A stretch of 64,000 bases of DNA from Streptococcus oralis (lineage in GTDB: Bacteria > Bacillota > Bacilli > Lactobacillales > Streptococcaceae): positions 1,399,501-1,463,500 of the forward strand of contig NZ_CP046524.1 in the NCBI RefSeq assembly GCF_021497945.1, read 5' to 3'. Shown piece by piece: positions 16,975 to 26,120 of the stretch; position 1 is the stretch's first letter; each line of letters begins with the position of its first letter. A program made the translations under genes and the position numbers. The notes below the pieces were generated by a model. It had not been told where the DNA came from, did no database searches, and saw only the letters and a list, made by a program, of their open reading frames with translations.

Positions 16975-17756
16975 TGGTTTATACTTCACTTTCCTCAAAA
17001 GCTGGCAACTACCCTTATCAGCTCAACATCGCCCACCTTTACGGAAATCTCATGAATACCTACGGGGACAACGGCAATATCCTCATGCTCAAGTATGTGG
17101 CTGAAAAACTGGGGGCTCATGTGACGGTTGACATCGTTTCTCTCCATGATGACTTTGACGAAAATCATTACGACTTTGCCTTTTTTGGTGGCGGTCAAGA
17201 CTTTGAACAAAGTATCATCGCAGGAGACCTATCTGCTAAAAAAGAGAGCATTGACAACTACATTCAAAACGACGGTGTTGTTCTAGCCATCTGCGGTGGT
17301 TTTCAACTATTGGGGCAATATTATGTTGAAGCTTCAGGTAAACGCATCGAAGGGCTCGGTGTCATGGGCCACTATACGCTCAACCAGACCAATAACCGCT
17401 TTATCGGTGACATCAAGATTCATAATGACGAATTCGATGAAACCTACTATGGCTTTGAAAATCACCAGGGACGTACCTTCCTCTCAGATGACCAAAAACC
17501 GCTGGGACAGGTTGTCTATGGAAATGGAAACAATGAAGAAAAGGTCGGCGAAGGAGTTCATTATAAGAATGTCTTTGGTTCCTACTTCCACGGACCTATC
17601 CTCTCACGCAATGCCAATCTGGCTTATCGCCTAGTCACTACTGCCCTCCGAAAAAAATACGGTCAGGACATCCAACTTCCTGCCTATGAGGATATTCTCA
17701 GTCAAGAAATCGCTGAAGAATACAGCGACGTGAAAAGCAAGGCTGACTTTTCTTAA
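16974..17756 (+). CDS. gatD: GatD, glutamine amidotransferase subunit of lipid II isoglutaminyl synthase
   Basis: A 260-aa class I glutaminase of the CobB/CobQ-like type, supplying ammonia to MurT. The nucleophile is Cys107 in [10 protein letters not shown] and the catalytic histidine is His206 in GSYFHGPIL. An oxyanion-type FFGGGQD is near residue 70. The ATG is the last base of the murT stop plus two (TAATG), so the pair is coupled. A terminator follows at 17775-17809. Confidence 0.96.
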   Translation: MVYTSLSSKAGNYPYQLNIAHLYGNLMNTYGDNGNILMLKYVAEKLGAHVTVDIVSLHDDFDENHYDFAFFGGGQDFEQSIIAGDLSAKKESIDNYIQNDGVVLAICGGFQLLGQYYVEASGKRIEGLGVMGHYTLNQTNNRFIGDIKIHNDEFDETYYGFENHQGRTFLSDDQKPLGQVVYGNGNNEEKVGEGVHYKNVFGSYFHGPILSRNANLAYRLVTTALRKKYGQDIQLPAYEDILSQEIAEEYSDVKSKADFS

Positions 17757-17774
17757 ACTAAGGAAAATTAGATA

Positions 17775-17809
17775 AAAGAACTCCACTATCCTGTCGGAGT
17801 TCTTTTTGC
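17775..17809 (+). terminator. Terminator of murT-gatD
   Basis: AAAGAACTCC pairs with GGAGTTCTTT around an 11-base loop, followed by more T. Confidence 0.9.
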
Positions 17810-17830
17810 CTGTTCTTTTACCCTTCTCTC

Positions 17831-17859
17831 TTGCATTTTCTCTCTTTTTTTGCCAAAAT
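17831..17859 (+). promoter_or_regulatory. Promoter of pepQ
   Basis: TTGCAT (17831-17836), 17 bases, CAAAAT (17854-17859) with TGC before the -10. Confidence 0.55.
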
Positions 17860-17883
17860 AGAGGGGTAGAAAGAAGGTAGCAT

Positions 17884-18966
17884 ATGTCTAAATTACAACA
17901 AATCGTAACATATCTTGAATCAGAAAAACTAGACGTCGCTGTCGTATCTGACCCCGTCACTATTAATTACCTCACTGGTTTTTACAGTGACCCTCATGAA
18001 CGCCAAATGTTCCTTTTTGTCCTAGCGGACCGGGAACCTCTCCTTTTTGTCCCAGCCCTTGAAGTGGAGCGTGCAACCAGCACTGTTTCCTTCCCAGTAG
18101 TGGGCTATGTGGATTCTGAAAATCCATGGCAAAAAATCAAAAATGCCTTGCCACAGCACGACTTCAAACGTGTTGCTGTTGAGTTTGACAATCTCATCTT
18201 AACCAAATACCATGGTTTGAAAGCAGTCTTTGAAACTGCTGAGTTTGAAAACCTCACTCCTCGCATCCAACGCATGCGCCTCATCAAATCAGCTGATGAA
18301 GTGCAAAAAATGATGGTTGCAGGTCTCTATGCTGATAAAGCTGTAAAAGTTGGTTTTGACAATATCTCTCTTGATAAAACAGAGACAGATATCATCGCCC
18401 AAATCGACTTCGCCTTAAAACGTGAAGGCTATGAAATGAGTTTTGATACCATGGTCTTGACTGGTGACAATGCTGCAAATCCACACGGAATTCCTGGTGC
18501 AAACAAGGTCGAAAAAGACGCCCTTCTCCTCTTTGACCTCGGTGTTATGGTCAATGGCTACGCATCAGATATGACTCGTACAGTCGCTGTTGGCAAACCA
18601 GACCAATTCAAGAAAGATATTTACAACTTGACCCTTGAAGCCCAACAAGCTGCTCTTGACTTTATCAAACCTGGTGTGACTGCTCATGAAGTAGACCGCA
18701 CTGCCCGTGAAGTCATCGAAAAAGCTGGTTACGGTGAGTACTTCAACCACCGTCTCGGTCACGGTATCGGTATGGATGTCCACGAATTCCCATCTATCAT
18801 GGAAGGAAACGACATGGTCATCGAAGAAGGCATGTGCTTCTCTGTTGAACCAGGTATCTATATCCCTGGTAAAGTCGGCGTTCGTATCGAAGACTGCGGT
18901 GTTGTTACCAAGGATGGCTTTGACCTCTTTACAAGCACTAGCAAAGACTTGCTTTATTTTGATTAA
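17884..18966 (+). CDS. pepQ: Xaa-Pro dipeptidase (PepQ, M24 family)
   Basis: A cytosolic dipeptidase (360 aa) that cleaves X-Pro dipeptides released from imported peptides. A creatinase-like N-terminal domain (1-125) is followed by the pita-bread metal domain. The metal ligands can be read: two Asp in LFDLGVMVNGYASDMTRT (near 220-232), His in RLGHGIGMDVHE (near 293), Glu in FSVEPGIY (near 322) and Glu in RIEDC (near 337). It has its own promoter and ends before the RUP repeat and a bidirectional terminator. Confidence 0.95.
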   Translation: MSKLQQIVTYLESEKLDVAVVSDPVTINYLTGFYSDPHERQMFLFVLADREPLLFVPALEVERATSTVSFPVVGYVDSENPWQKIKNALPQHDFKRVAVEFDNLILTKYHGLKAVFETAEFENLTPRIQRMRLIKSADEVQKMMVAGLYADKAVKVGFDNISLDKTETDIIAQIDFALKREGYEMSFDTMVLTGDNAANPHGIPGANKVEKDALLLFDLGVMVNGYASDMTRTVAVGKPDQFKKDIYNLTLEAQQAALDFIKPGVTAHEVDRTAREVIEKAGYGEYFNHRLGHGIGMDVHEFPSIMEGNDMVIEEGMCFSVEPGIYIPGKVGVRIEDCGVVTKDGFDLFTSTSKDLLYFD

Positions 18967-18976
18967 TATTCATCTA

Positions 18977-19081
18977 ATACTCAATGAAAATCAAAGAGCA
19001 AACTAGGAAACTAGCCGCAGGCTGTACTTGAGTACGGCAAGGCGACGTTGACGCGGTTTGAATTTGATTTTCGAAGAGTAT
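18977..19081. repeat. RUP-type miniature repeat
   Basis: A 105-bp non-coding element whose ends are imperfect inverted repeats: it opens with ATACTCAATGAAAATCAAA and closes with the near complement of that (TTTGATTTTCGAAGAGTAT). The interior AACTAGGAAACTAGCCGCAG and GGCAAGGCGACGTTGACG match the pneumococcal RUP as I remember it. RUP is thought to be mobilised in trans by IS630-Spn1. It lies between pepQ and the shared terminator, a typical harmless site. No transposase is in the window. Confidence 0.9.
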
Positions 19082-19097
19082 AAAATTTTCCCACAAT

Positions 19098-19145
19098 AAA
19101 ACGCATAGTATCAAGCTTTCAACACTTGATATTATGCGTTTTTCT
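19098..19145. terminator. Bidirectional terminator between pepQ and the ECF gene
   Basis: AAAACGCATARTATCAAG arms (with one G-T) pair around a short loop, with A and T runs on both sides. It serves the convergent genes. Confidence 0.9.
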
Positions 19146-19172
19146 GATTTTTAGAACTTTTCTCCAGCCGCT

Positions 19173-19634
19173 TTACTTAATTTTCTTAATACTTTGACTA
19201 AGCACAAACCCTACAACCATTCCCACGATATTTTGCAGGAAGTTTGGTAGGATTTCTGGTAGGGCTGCTGCCCATCCATTCATCAAAGTTGAACCCAAGG
19301 CGTAGCCCCCTACCATCGCAATAGTAGCTAAGATAAGGCCTAGCCATTGCCATTTTCCTTTAAATCCTGCGAAAAATCCCTGCAAGCCATGGTTGATCAA
19401 GCTAAAGAACATCCACTGGGGGTAGCCTGATAAGAGGTCAATCAAGAAACCTGCTAGACCTCCGACTACAGCCCCTTCACGACTACCAAAGTAGAAGGCC
19501 GCAAAGAAGATACCTGCATCTAAAAGAGTTAGAATACCTGTTGGCGTTGGAATTTTTAAGAAATAACCTAGAACTACAGAAAGGGCGGTTAATAGAGATA
19601 CAAGGGCGATTTTAGTTGTTTTGGTTTGCTTCAT
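19173..19634 (-). CDS. ECF transporter S component, probably for a B6 vitamer
   Basis: A 153-aa integral membrane protein with about five or six hydrophobic segments, the normal size for the substrate-binding S subunit of an energy-coupling-factor importer. A small-residue helix (SLLTALSVVLGYF) near the N-terminus fits the interface with the EcfT/A module, which is not encoded here. Its start overlaps pdxK by 23 bases. That context suggests pyridoxine/pyridoxal as the substrate (the PdxU2 proposal in pneumococcus, from memory). Hydroxymethylpyrimidine is the alternative. Confidence 0.8.
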   Translation of the reverse strand: MKQTKTTKIALVSLLTALSVVLGYFLKIPTPTGILTLLDAGIFFAAFYFGSREGAVVGGLAGFLIDLLSGYPQWMFFSLINHGLQGFFAGFKGKWQWLGLILATIAMVGGYALGSTLMNGWAAALPEILPNFLQNIVGMVVGFVLSQSIKKIK

Positions 19635-20385
19635 ATTGTCTTACTCCATATTGATCTGCTTGTGCAATAGCACGATAAACGAAAACTTTAGAACTCTCTA
19701 CTGCTGGTAAAAGTTCAACCCCTTTAACCAAGTGACTGGCAATGCTTGAGGCAAAGGTACAACCTGCACCAGCATTTTGGCCTTGGATAACGGGATTTTC
19801 TAGGACAGTAAAGGTTTGTCCATCATAAAAGACATCTACAGCCTTGTCCTGACTAAGGCGATTACCTCCCTTGATAATGACTGCTGGTGCTCCTAAATCA
19901 TGCAATTTCTGTGCTGCAGCTTTCATATCTTCCAAGGTTTTGATCTCTTGACCCGCCAACAATTCTGCTTCTGGGAGATTAGGCGTAATCACACTGACAT
20001 GAGGGAAAAAGCGAATCAACTCTTGACAGAGTTGGCTGACTGCCACATCATGCGTTTCCTTGCAGACCAAGACGGGGTCCAATACCACCGGCACTCCAGG
20101 ACGTTGCTTGATAAAGTCCAGTGCCTTCTCAGCCACACTGACAGTAGGGAGAAGACCAATCTTAATCCCTGCAAACTCGACATCACGCAAGCTATTCAAC
20201 TCATGTTGAAAAATAACGTCATCTGTTGGGAAGACCTCAAAACCCTTTTCTGTCAAGGCTGTCAAACAAGTCACTGCTACAAAGCCATGTAAACCGTTCA
20301 AGGTATAGGTAGCAAGATCGGCTGATAAACCACCGCCACTAAAAATATCATTCCCAGAAAGTGCTAAAATACGATTATTCTTCAT
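19612..20385 (-). CDS. pdxK: Pyridoxal/hydroxymethylpyrimidine kinase (ThiD-like)
   Basis: A 257-aa ribokinase-fold kinase. It has the N-terminal [18 protein letters not shown] substrate loop, a [11 protein letters not shown] phosphate-binding segment near residue 100, and the C-terminal anion hole [17 protein letters not shown] (GAGC, with the Asp of the classical GxGD replaced by Cys). This GxGC type is known from dual ThiD/pyridoxal kinases. It overlaps truA by 11 bases upstream and the ECF gene downstream, forming a truA-pdxK-ECF operon. Linkage to the transporter favours B6 salvage. Confidence 0.85.
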   Translation of the reverse strand: MKNNRILALSGNDIFSGGGLSADLATYTLNGLHGFVAVTCLTALTEKGFEVFPTDDVIFQHELNSLRDVEFAGIKIGLLPTVSVAEKALDFIKQRPGVPVVLDPVLVCKETHDVAVSQLCQELIRFFPHVSVITPNLPEAELLAGQEIKTLEDMKAAAQKLHDLGAPAVIIKGGNRLSQDKAVDVFYDGQTFTVLENPVIQGQNAGAGCTFASSIASHLVKGVELLPAVESSKVFVYRAIAQADQYGVRQYEANQNN

Positions 20386-21124
20386 ATCGAATCTCCTTTA
20401 AATACAAGCCATTTGGTGCAGCCGTTGGACCTGCAAGCTGTCTGTCTTTTTTTTCCAAGATCAAGTCAATCTGCTCAACTGGCATTCGATTATTTCCGAT
20501 TTTGAGCAGCGTCCCCACCATATTGCGAATCTGCTTATACAAGAAACCATTTCCTGAAAAGGTAAAGGTCAAAAATTGTCCTGTCTCATCGACTGTTAAA
20601 CTCGCTTCTGTAATGGTCCGAATCTTGTCCTCTACACTGGTTCCAGATGCTGTAAAACCTGTGAAATCGTGGGTTCCTTCTAATTTTTTGATTGCCATCT
20701 GCATGCGTTCCACATCGAGGGGATAGGGAAAATGAGTGGCATAATGACGACGCATAGGATTCTTGGGGCGCCCTCTATCCACAATAAACTCATAGGTCTT
20801 GCTATGTTTTGCATAACGGCAATGAAAATCATCGGCCACAAGCCCAGTTGAAATCACATTGATATCTTCAGGAGACTGGGTATCCAGAGCAAAACGGAGT
20901 TTTTCCTCATCCATCTGATAGGGCAAGTCAAAATGAATAACCTGTCCCAAAGCATGAACCCCACTATCCGTCCGACCAGCACCGTGAACAGTGATGGCAT
21001 GCCCCTTATTGAGTCTCGTTAAGGTTTTTTCGATTTCCTCTTGAACGCTCCGCGCATGAGGCTGGCGCTGAAAACCAGCAAATGCATACCCGTCATAGGA
21101 AATGATTGCTTTATATCTTGTCAT
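20375..21124 (-). CDS. truA: tRNA pseudouridine(38-40) synthase TruA
   Basis: A 249-aa pseudouridine synthase for tRNA positions 38-40. Catalytic Asp53 lies in [14 protein letters not shown] and the C-terminal [18 protein letters not shown] motif is clear. I start at the ATG 21122-21124 ([10 protein letters not shown]). An upstream in-frame ATG would add 25 hydrophobic, unrelated residues. TAAAAT with TTGTTT 17 bases away ends only seven bases before this ATG, so the mRNA may be leaderless. pdxK starts inside its 3' end. Confidence 0.95.
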   Translation of the reverse strand: MTRYKAIISYDGYAFAGFQRQPHARSVQEEIEKTLTRLNKGHAITVHGAGRTDSGVHALGQVIHFDLPYQMDEEKLRFALDTQSPEDINVISTGLVADDFHCRYAKHSKTYEFIVDRGRPKNPMRRHYATHFPYPLDVERMQMAIKKLEGTHDFTGFTASGTSVEDKIRTITEASLTVDETGQFLTFTFSGNGFLYKQIRNMVGTLLKIGNNRMPVEQIDLILEKKDRQLAGPTAAPNGLYLKEIRYEE

Positions 21125-21202
21125 AACTTCTATTTTATCAGGAAATAAAAGTGTAAACAAGTTTAAAAAACAATAATTGTCTGGGTACAAAATTCCCAAA
21201 AA

Positions 21203-21228
21203 GAAAAACTTAGGAAACCAATCCTAAG
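21203..21228 (-). terminator. Terminator of the MFS gene
   Basis: CTTAGGA and TCCTAAG pair around a six-base loop, then TTTTTC on the minus strand. The MFS stop codon lies inside the stem. Confidence 0.85.
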
Positions 21229-22375
21229 CTCTTTTTTGAAGTGCGTACATAACAAAAATAGAAGTGACAATCAACCAACATCCTAAAATGGTGAAGACCA
21301 ACATACCGTTTTGAGTCACCAAGCCAATCGCCCCAAGAATGAAAGGTGTCGTAAAGGCTCCAAAGCTACATCCTAGCACTGCAAAAGATGTTGCCTGATT
21401 AAGGAGCTTGGCTGGGATTCTTTCAGAAAGAAGCTGAAAGACAGTGGTCAAGGCCACACTGTAAGAAAAACCTGCCACGATACTTCCAACTACCATCACA
21501 CCCAATGACGGAGACAAGGCAATCACAATCTGCCCCAATCCAAAGGTGATACCTGACCAAAGGAGCAACCTTTCTTTAAACAGAGAGATAAAGAAAGAAA
21601 AACTCACACCTGCCAAGATACCAATCAACTGCATGATACTTAAAACCAAACTCGATAACTGGGCATCCCCTAGACCTCTTTCCACCATCAGACTAGGAAT
21701 ACGAATGGTGATAGCTGTATTGGTGCAGACAACAACTGCTGCTTCGACAGCCAATAGAAAAATCAAGCCTTTCATCTTTCCTGTCAGACGAGTTGTTTCG
21801 GCCTCTTTTTTCTTTGTTTCTTTCTTTTCTTTCCCATAAGGGACAAAGAGCAGATAAAGGATCAATACTAAAAATCCCGCACTGTAGGCCAAGAAGGTCA
21901 CTGTCCATCCCAAGGATAAGAGTTGACCTACCACTAGAGTCAAAATCGACGCCCCGACAACTTCTGCTGATCCGCGGAGACCCAGCATCTGAATCCGTGT
22001 CTTTCCATGATAGCGTTCGCTGATGATGGAAATAGCCTTGGCATTGATCATCCCCACACCCAAGCCAAATAAAATCCGCATCGCAAAGACAAAGTTGTAC
22101 TCCTGATACCAGAAAGGGGCTGTTCCACCGATAGAAAGGATGATAAGTCCTAGACTAATCTGAAGTCGCTCAGGAAACAATCGCTCCAAAAAACCATTTA
22201 AAACCAGCATAATCATGATCCCAAAAGAAGGGAGACTGACCAGGAGCTCGATTTGTTCTTTGGGGTAGCCTTGATAATAGTCAAACATGGCTGGCAGAGC
22301 ACTTGATATGGAAAAGGAGGTAATCAAAACGAGGGAGAGGGCCAAAATACTAGCCCGTTCTAAAAATTGTTTCAT
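21224..22375 (-). CDS. MFS transporter
   Basis: A 383-aa major facilitator with 12 predicted membrane segments. The A-like motif after segment 2 is atypical (GFLERLFPERLQ). A charged cytoplasmic loop (KEKKETKKKEAE, near residues 185-200) splits the two halves, as is normal for the family. The substrate cannot be read from sequence. It is monocistronic between the Pr6Pr terminator and its own terminator. A multidrug or anion efflux role would be a guess. Confidence 0.85.
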   Translation of the reverse strand: MKQFLERASILALSLVLITSFSISSALPAMFDYYQGYPKEQIELLVSLPSFGIMIMLVLNGFLERLFPERLQISLGLIILSIGGTAPFWYQEYNFVFAMRILFGLGVGMINAKAISIISERYHGKTRIQMLGLRGSAEVVGASILTLVVGQLLSLGWTVTFLAYSAGFLVLILYLLFVPYGKEKKETKKKEAETTRLTGKMKGLIFLLAVEAAVVVCTNTAITIRIPSLMVERGLGDAQLSSLVLSIMQLIGILAGVSFSFFISLFKERLLLWSGITFGLGQIVIALSPSLGVMVVGSIVAGFSYSVALTTVFQLLSERIPAKLLNQATSFAVLGCSFGAFTTPFILGAIGLVTQNGMLVFTILGCWLIVTSIFVMYALQKRA

Positions 22376-22429
22376 GAATTTTCTTTCTGTATATTTCTCA
22401 CTGTTGATCCTTTTAAAAGGAAGATGGCA

Positions 22430-22463
22430 AGAAAAGAAGGAGCCCGATTGAACTAAAGACTCC
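22430..22463 (-). terminator. Terminator of the phnA-Pr6Pr pair
   Basis: GGAGTC and GGCTCC form a six-base stem (one G-T) with a 13-base loop, followed by TTCTTTTCTT on the minus strand. Confidence 0.55.
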
Positions 22464-22487
22464 GTCCTAACTTTCCTAATAGGAAGA

Positions 22488-23111
22488 CTATTTTCGCTTG
22501 ATTTGCTTGATCAGATAGAAGATAAAGCCTGCAACCATATACGCCGCAAAAATGATCAAACACCATTTGATAACCACGTCCCAACCCTTGTTCACATTTA
22601 AAAAGAAATAAGGGAAGGGATTGTCCTTGGAATTCGGAATATTGAGTTTTAAGACCAGGCCGTTAAACAAGGCAAAAATCATATAAACCAAGGGCAAGAT
22701 GGTCCACAAGACTGGATCCCAGATCTTGTATTGACCCTGTTTATCAAAGAAGAGGGTATCGGCTAAAAACCAGAGTGGAACGATATAGTGACAAAGGAAA
22801 TTCTCCACACGGTAAAAGTCTGTCGCAATCGGAGCAAGCATAAAATGATAAATCACACAAGTAATCATAATACTCATGGTAACGCCACCCTTGAGACGAA
22901 GCAGGGTCGGGCTTTGCCAATCTTCACCTGAACGACTCATCACACGGAGTAGATAGCCAGTGAAAATCGTTACCAAAAGATTGGACAATACTGTGTAGTA
23001 AAGGAGCATTCCAAAGCCACCGTGCTTGGTAATCTCTAAATAAACTCCTGTAAATGCCGCTAAGAACAAGAGCACACGACTATAAAAGATAAATTTGTAA
23101 TTCAGTTTCAT
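22488..23111 (-). CDS. Pr6Pr family integral membrane protein
   Basis: A 207-aa protein with about six membrane segments and the family look of Pr6Pr proteins: an early YLEITKHGGFG loop, conserved MITCVIYHF in the third segment, and HYIVPLWFLADTLFFD in the middle. The function is unknown in the family. It starts two bases after the phnA-like gene and shares its promoter at 23512-23540. Confidence 0.75.
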   Translation of the reverse strand: MKLNYKFIFYSRVLLFLAAFTGVYLEITKHGGFGMLLYYTVLSNLLVTIFTGYLLRVMSRSGEDWQSPTLLRLKGGVTMSIMITCVIYHFMLAPIATDFYRVENFLCHYIVPLWFLADTLFFDKQGQYKIWDPVLWTILPLVYMIFALFNGLVLKLNIPNSKDNPFPYFFLNVNKGWDVVIKWCLIIFAAYMVAGFIFYLIKQIKRK

Positions 23112-23113
23112 GG

Positions 23114-23452
23114 CTAGATTTTCTTAACAAACTCTGACTTCAATTTCATAGCTCCAAAACCATCAATCTTACAGTCGATGTTGTGGTCACCTTCTACGAT
23201 ACGGATATTTTTAACACGAGTTCCTTGTTTCAAATCCTTTGGCGCACCTTTTACTTTCAAGTCCTTGATTAGGGTTACAGTATCGCCGTCGGCTAATTTA
23301 TTTCCGTTGGCATCGATAGCAACAACACCTTCTTCTACTTCTGCAACTTCTGCAGGGTTCCATTCATAGGCGCACTCTGGGCAGACCAAGAGACTTCCGT
23401 CCTCGTAGACATATTCTGAATTACATTTTGGGCAATTTGGTAAATTGTTCAT
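23114..23452 (-). CDS. PhnA-like zinc-ribbon protein
   Basis: A 112-aa protein. An N-terminal ribbon [21 protein letters not shown] holds two CxxC pairs, followed by the PhnA domain ([20 protein letters not shown]). The family was named from the E. coli phosphonate region but is not involved in phosphonate breakdown, and its role is not established. It has a good promoter and AAGGAGAACCC before the ATG, and leads a two-gene operon with the Pr6Pr gene. Confidence 0.85.
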   Translation of the reverse strand: MNNLPNCPKCNSEYVYEDGSLLVCPECAYEWNPAEVAEVEEGVVAIDANGNKLADGDTVTLIKDLKVKGAPKDLKQGTRVKNIRIVEGDHNIDCKIDGFGAMKLKSEFVKKI

Positions 23453-23511
23453 GGGTTCTCCTTATAACATTTCACTATTTTTTGAAAATCAAAATTTCTC
23501 GAACAGCAACT

Positions 23512-23540
23512 ATTATACCGTAAAATCCTACTTTTGACAA
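23512..23540 (-). promoter_or_regulatory. Promoter of the phnA-like operon
   Basis: TTGTCA (23535-23540), 17 bases, TATAAT (23512-23517) on the minus strand. Confidence 0.8.
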
Positions 23541-23561
23541 TGTGTCCTAAGTCTAGCAGAC

Positions 23562-23600
23562 AAAAAAGTCATGCAACTTTTTACAGTTACATGACTTTTA
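23562..23600 (-). terminator. Terminator of dpr
   Basis: A 15-bp stem (AAAAGTCATG pairs with CATGACTTTT, continued by AACT/AGTT) with six T on the minus strand. Confidence 0.92.
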
Positions 23601-23662
23601 AAAGATGATTGGTCATGGGCACTTATCAAGCACCTCATGATAAAAGGGGTAGCAACTATATC

Positions 23663-24181
23663 TTACAGACCAGGAGCTTGTCCTAGTTCTGCCGCAATCA
23701 TCCAAACTGTTTTCTCAAGTTCAGCCTTAGCACCAACAAAGATATCGTTTGTAACATCATCGCTTTCTTCGTCAGTCACATCCAAAGCTTTTTGGAAAAG
23801 AGTGATGAGGTAGCGATAAATAGCTAGAACACGTTCCAAGCTTTCTTCAACGTTACGGAATTCTCCTTCTTCTTCTTCGATTTCACTGTGTTGAAGGAAT
23901 TCTGTCAAAGTTGAGTAAGGTTTGCCACCAAGGGTAATTAAACGTTCGCTGATTTCGTCAAGATAGCCATCAAGGCTGTCCATGTATTCATCCATTTTTG
24001 GATGCCACACGAGGAAACCACGACCACGCATATACCAGTGAACTTGGTGAAGGGCAATGTGAGCCACATACAAGTCTGCTACTGCTTGGTTCAATACTTC
24101 TTTTGTTTTTGCCAATGCTACTGGCGCTGTTTTAGATAATGTTGTTACGTCTTTTACTGCTTCTTTTTTCAATTCAACCAT
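23663..24181 (-). CDS. dpr: Dps-like peroxide resistance protein (Dpr)
   Basis: A 172-aa Dps-family mini-ferritin that oxidises and stores Fe(II), protecting catalase-negative streptococci from peroxide. Ferroxidase-type residues can be read: His in HQVHWYMRG near residue 50 and Asp/Glu in [19 protein letters not shown] near 75-92. The Lys-rich N-terminal tail matches the streptococcal type. AGAGGTAAG precedes the ATG. The promoter is TTGCTA-17-TATACT, and a long inverted repeat covers the predicted transcription start. In other streptococci dpr is controlled by PerR or metal-dependent repressors. Confidence 0.93.
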   Translation of the reverse strand: MVELKKEAVKDVTTLSKTAPVALAKTKEVLNQAVADLYVAHIALHQVHWYMRGRGFLVWHPKMDEYMDSLDGYLDEISERLITLGGKPYSTLTEFLQHSEIEEEEGEFRNVEESLERVLAIYRYLITLFQKALDVTDEESDDVTNDIFVGAKAELEKTVWMIAAELGQAPGL

Positions 24182-24204
24182 ATTTCTTACCTCTTTTCAT
24201 TTTT

Positions 24205-24230
24205 TTATAACTACTTCACAGTAGCTATAA
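24205..24230. promoter_or_regulatory. Inverted repeat at the dpr transcription start (putative operator)
   Basis: Arms TTATAACTAC (24205-24214) and GTAGCTATAA (24221-24230) are inverted repeats with one mismatch around six bases. They lie five bases downstream of the -10 and over the expected +1, a classic repressor position. Confidence 0.6.
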
Positions 24231-24234
24231 TACA

Positions 24235-24263
24235 AGTATACTACTATCAGAAAACGATAGCAA
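24235..24263 (-). promoter_or_regulatory. Promoter of dpr
   Basis: TTGCTA (24258-24263), 17 bases, TATACT (24235-24240). Confidence 0.8.
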
Positions 24264-24330
24264 GGAAAGTGTACTATCTGAGAAAAGTTGTAATAGACTG
24301 ATAATTTAAGAATAGTCTAGACCGTTTTGA

Positions 24331-26112
24331 TTAGCTGGATTGCCCAGACTTACTTGAAAATTGGCTTTGGTACAAATCATAATAAAAGCCTTTTGCTTGG
24401 AGCAAACTTTCATGATTTCCCTGCTCAATAATCTGTCCTTCCTTAAGAACGAGAATCTTGTCTGCTTCTTGAATGGTAGAGAGACGGTGGGCGATGACAA
24501 AGCTGGTTCTTCCCTTCATCAAGCGTTTCATAGCTTTTTGAATCAAGAGTTCCAAACGGGTGTCAACAGAGGAAGTCGCTTCATCCAGAATAAGAATTTT
24601 AGGATTGGCTAGGAGAGCACGCGCGATGGTCAAGAGTTGTTTTTGTCCGAGGGAAATATTACTTGACTCTTGGTTCATCTCCATGTTGTAACCACCAGGA
24701 AGAGTTCGGATAAAGTGGTCTACATTTGCCGCTTTGGCAGCTTCTATTATTTCCTCGTCACTGGCGTTAAGATTTCCAAAACGTAGGTTTTCTTTGATCG
24801 TACCTTCATAAAGCCAAGCATCCTGCAAGACCATCCCAAACTGACGGCGATAGTCTTGACGTGACAACTGGCGAATATCCTGCCCGTCAACCAAGATTGC
24901 GCCTGCTGTGACATCGTAAAAGCGCATAAGCAGATTGATTAAGGTCGTTTTACCAGCTCCAGTAGGACCAACAATCGCCACCATCTCTCCCGGTTGAACT
25001 TCTAGATTAAAGTCTCGAATCAATGGCTTGTTTTCAACATACTGGAAGTCAACATGTTGGAAGGTCACCTGACCTGTTAAGGGTTCAAGGATTTCGAGTT
25101 CTTCTCCCTCTACTTCCTCAGTCTCATCCAAGATGTCGAAGATACGGTCTAACGAAGACTTGGCACTTTGCATTTGACCCGCAAGTTGTGTAATGTTTTG
25201 GATAGGCTGGCTAACCTGCCAGACATACTGAACAAAGGCCTGCATATTCCCCACTGTCAAACGACCCGCAATCACTTGCAAACCACCAAGAACTGCAACA
25301 ATCAGATAGGTCAAGTCCGATACAGCATGGAGGGCTGGCATCATGAGTCCAGAGATAAAGCTGGCTTTAAAACCAACACGTTGGAGATCGTCTGTAATCT
25401 TAGAAAATTCTTTATGAGAAGTTTCCTCACGACTATAGAGTTTCAAGACATTAAAACCTGTAAGATTTTCCTGCACATAGCCATTCATCCGTCCTAAAAT
25501 AGCCGCCTGTTCTTTAAAATAAGGCTGAGAACGTTTCAGGATACTTCTAGCACCAAAATAGGTCACTGGAATGGATAGAATCACCACTATAGCCAGTTGG
25601 AAGTTCAAGTATAAAACCATTCCCATGACAAGGACAATCGTCAGAACAGCATTGACAATTTGGAGGAAAGACTGTTGAAGAGCGTTGGACACTGTCTCAA
25701 CGTCACTGGTAAAGCGTCCCAATAAATCACCAAATTGGTGTTTGTCAAAGAAAAATACAGGGATACGATTGATTTTTTCAGTCATTTCATTTCGCAGATC
25801 TTGGGTCATGGACTGGACCGCATTAGTCATGAAATAGTTGGAATAATAAGAACCAAGTTCATACAAGAGACCTCTAAAGAGGTAAATGATTAAAACCGTT
25901 CCGATGTAGCCAGTATTGATACTAGCACCTGAAAGGCCCTTAGCCATATCTAAGAGGTTTTTTGTCAACTCCGTAATGGCTAGCCCCAAAACAAAAGGTT
26001 CTAAGACACTCATGACCACACTCAAAACTTTTAGAAAGACGGCAAAGAAGACAGAAAAACGGTAGGCTTTTAAATAGCTCCACAAACGAGCCAAACTAGA
26101 TTGTGTTTTCAT
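24331..26112 (-). CDS. Multidrug-type ABC exporter half-transporter, catalytic subunit
   Basis: A 593-aa half-transporter: six membrane segments (to about residue 320), then an ABC ATPase. Walker A GPTGAGKTT is near residue 372, and Walker B LILDEATSSVD near 500 keeps the catalytic Glu. Its signature is unusual: NISLGQKQ in place of LSGGQ. Paired with the partner encoded just upstream, which has a normal LSGGQ but an Asp at the catalytic Glu position, this gives one consensus and one degenerate ATP site, as in LmrCD/TM287-288-type heterodimers. It starts eight bases after the partner stop. The substrate is unknown. PatAB-like drug export is one possibility. Confidence 0.9.
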   Translation of the reverse strand: MKTQSSLARLWSYLKAYRFSVFFAVFLKVLSVVMSVLEPFVLGLAITELTKNLLDMAKGLSGASINTGYIGTVLIIYLFRGLLYELGSYYSNYFMTNAVQSMTQDLRNEMTEKINRIPVFFFDKHQFGDLLGRFTSDVETVSNALQQSFLQIVNAVLTIVLVMGMVLYLNFQLAIVVILSIPVTYFGARSILKRSQPYFKEQAAILGRMNGYVQENLTGFNVLKLYSREETSHKEFSKITDDLQRVGFKASFISGLMMPALHAVSDLTYLIVAVLGGLQVIAGRLTVGNMQAFVQYVWQVSQPIQNITQLAGQMQSAKSSLDRIFDILDETEEVEGEELEILEPLTGQVTFQHVDFQYVENKPLIRDFNLEVQPGEMVAIVGPTGAGKTTLINLLMRFYDVTAGAILVDGQDIRQLSRQDYRRQFGMVLQDAWLYEGTIKENLRFGNLNASDEEIIEAAKAANVDHFIRTLPGGYNMEMNQESSNISLGQKQLLTIARALLANPKILILDEATSSVDTRLELLIQKAMKRLMKGRTSFVIAHRLSTIQEADKILVLKEGQIIEQGNHESLLQAKGFYYDLYQSQFSSKSGQSS

Positions 26113-26120
26113 ATTTCCTC

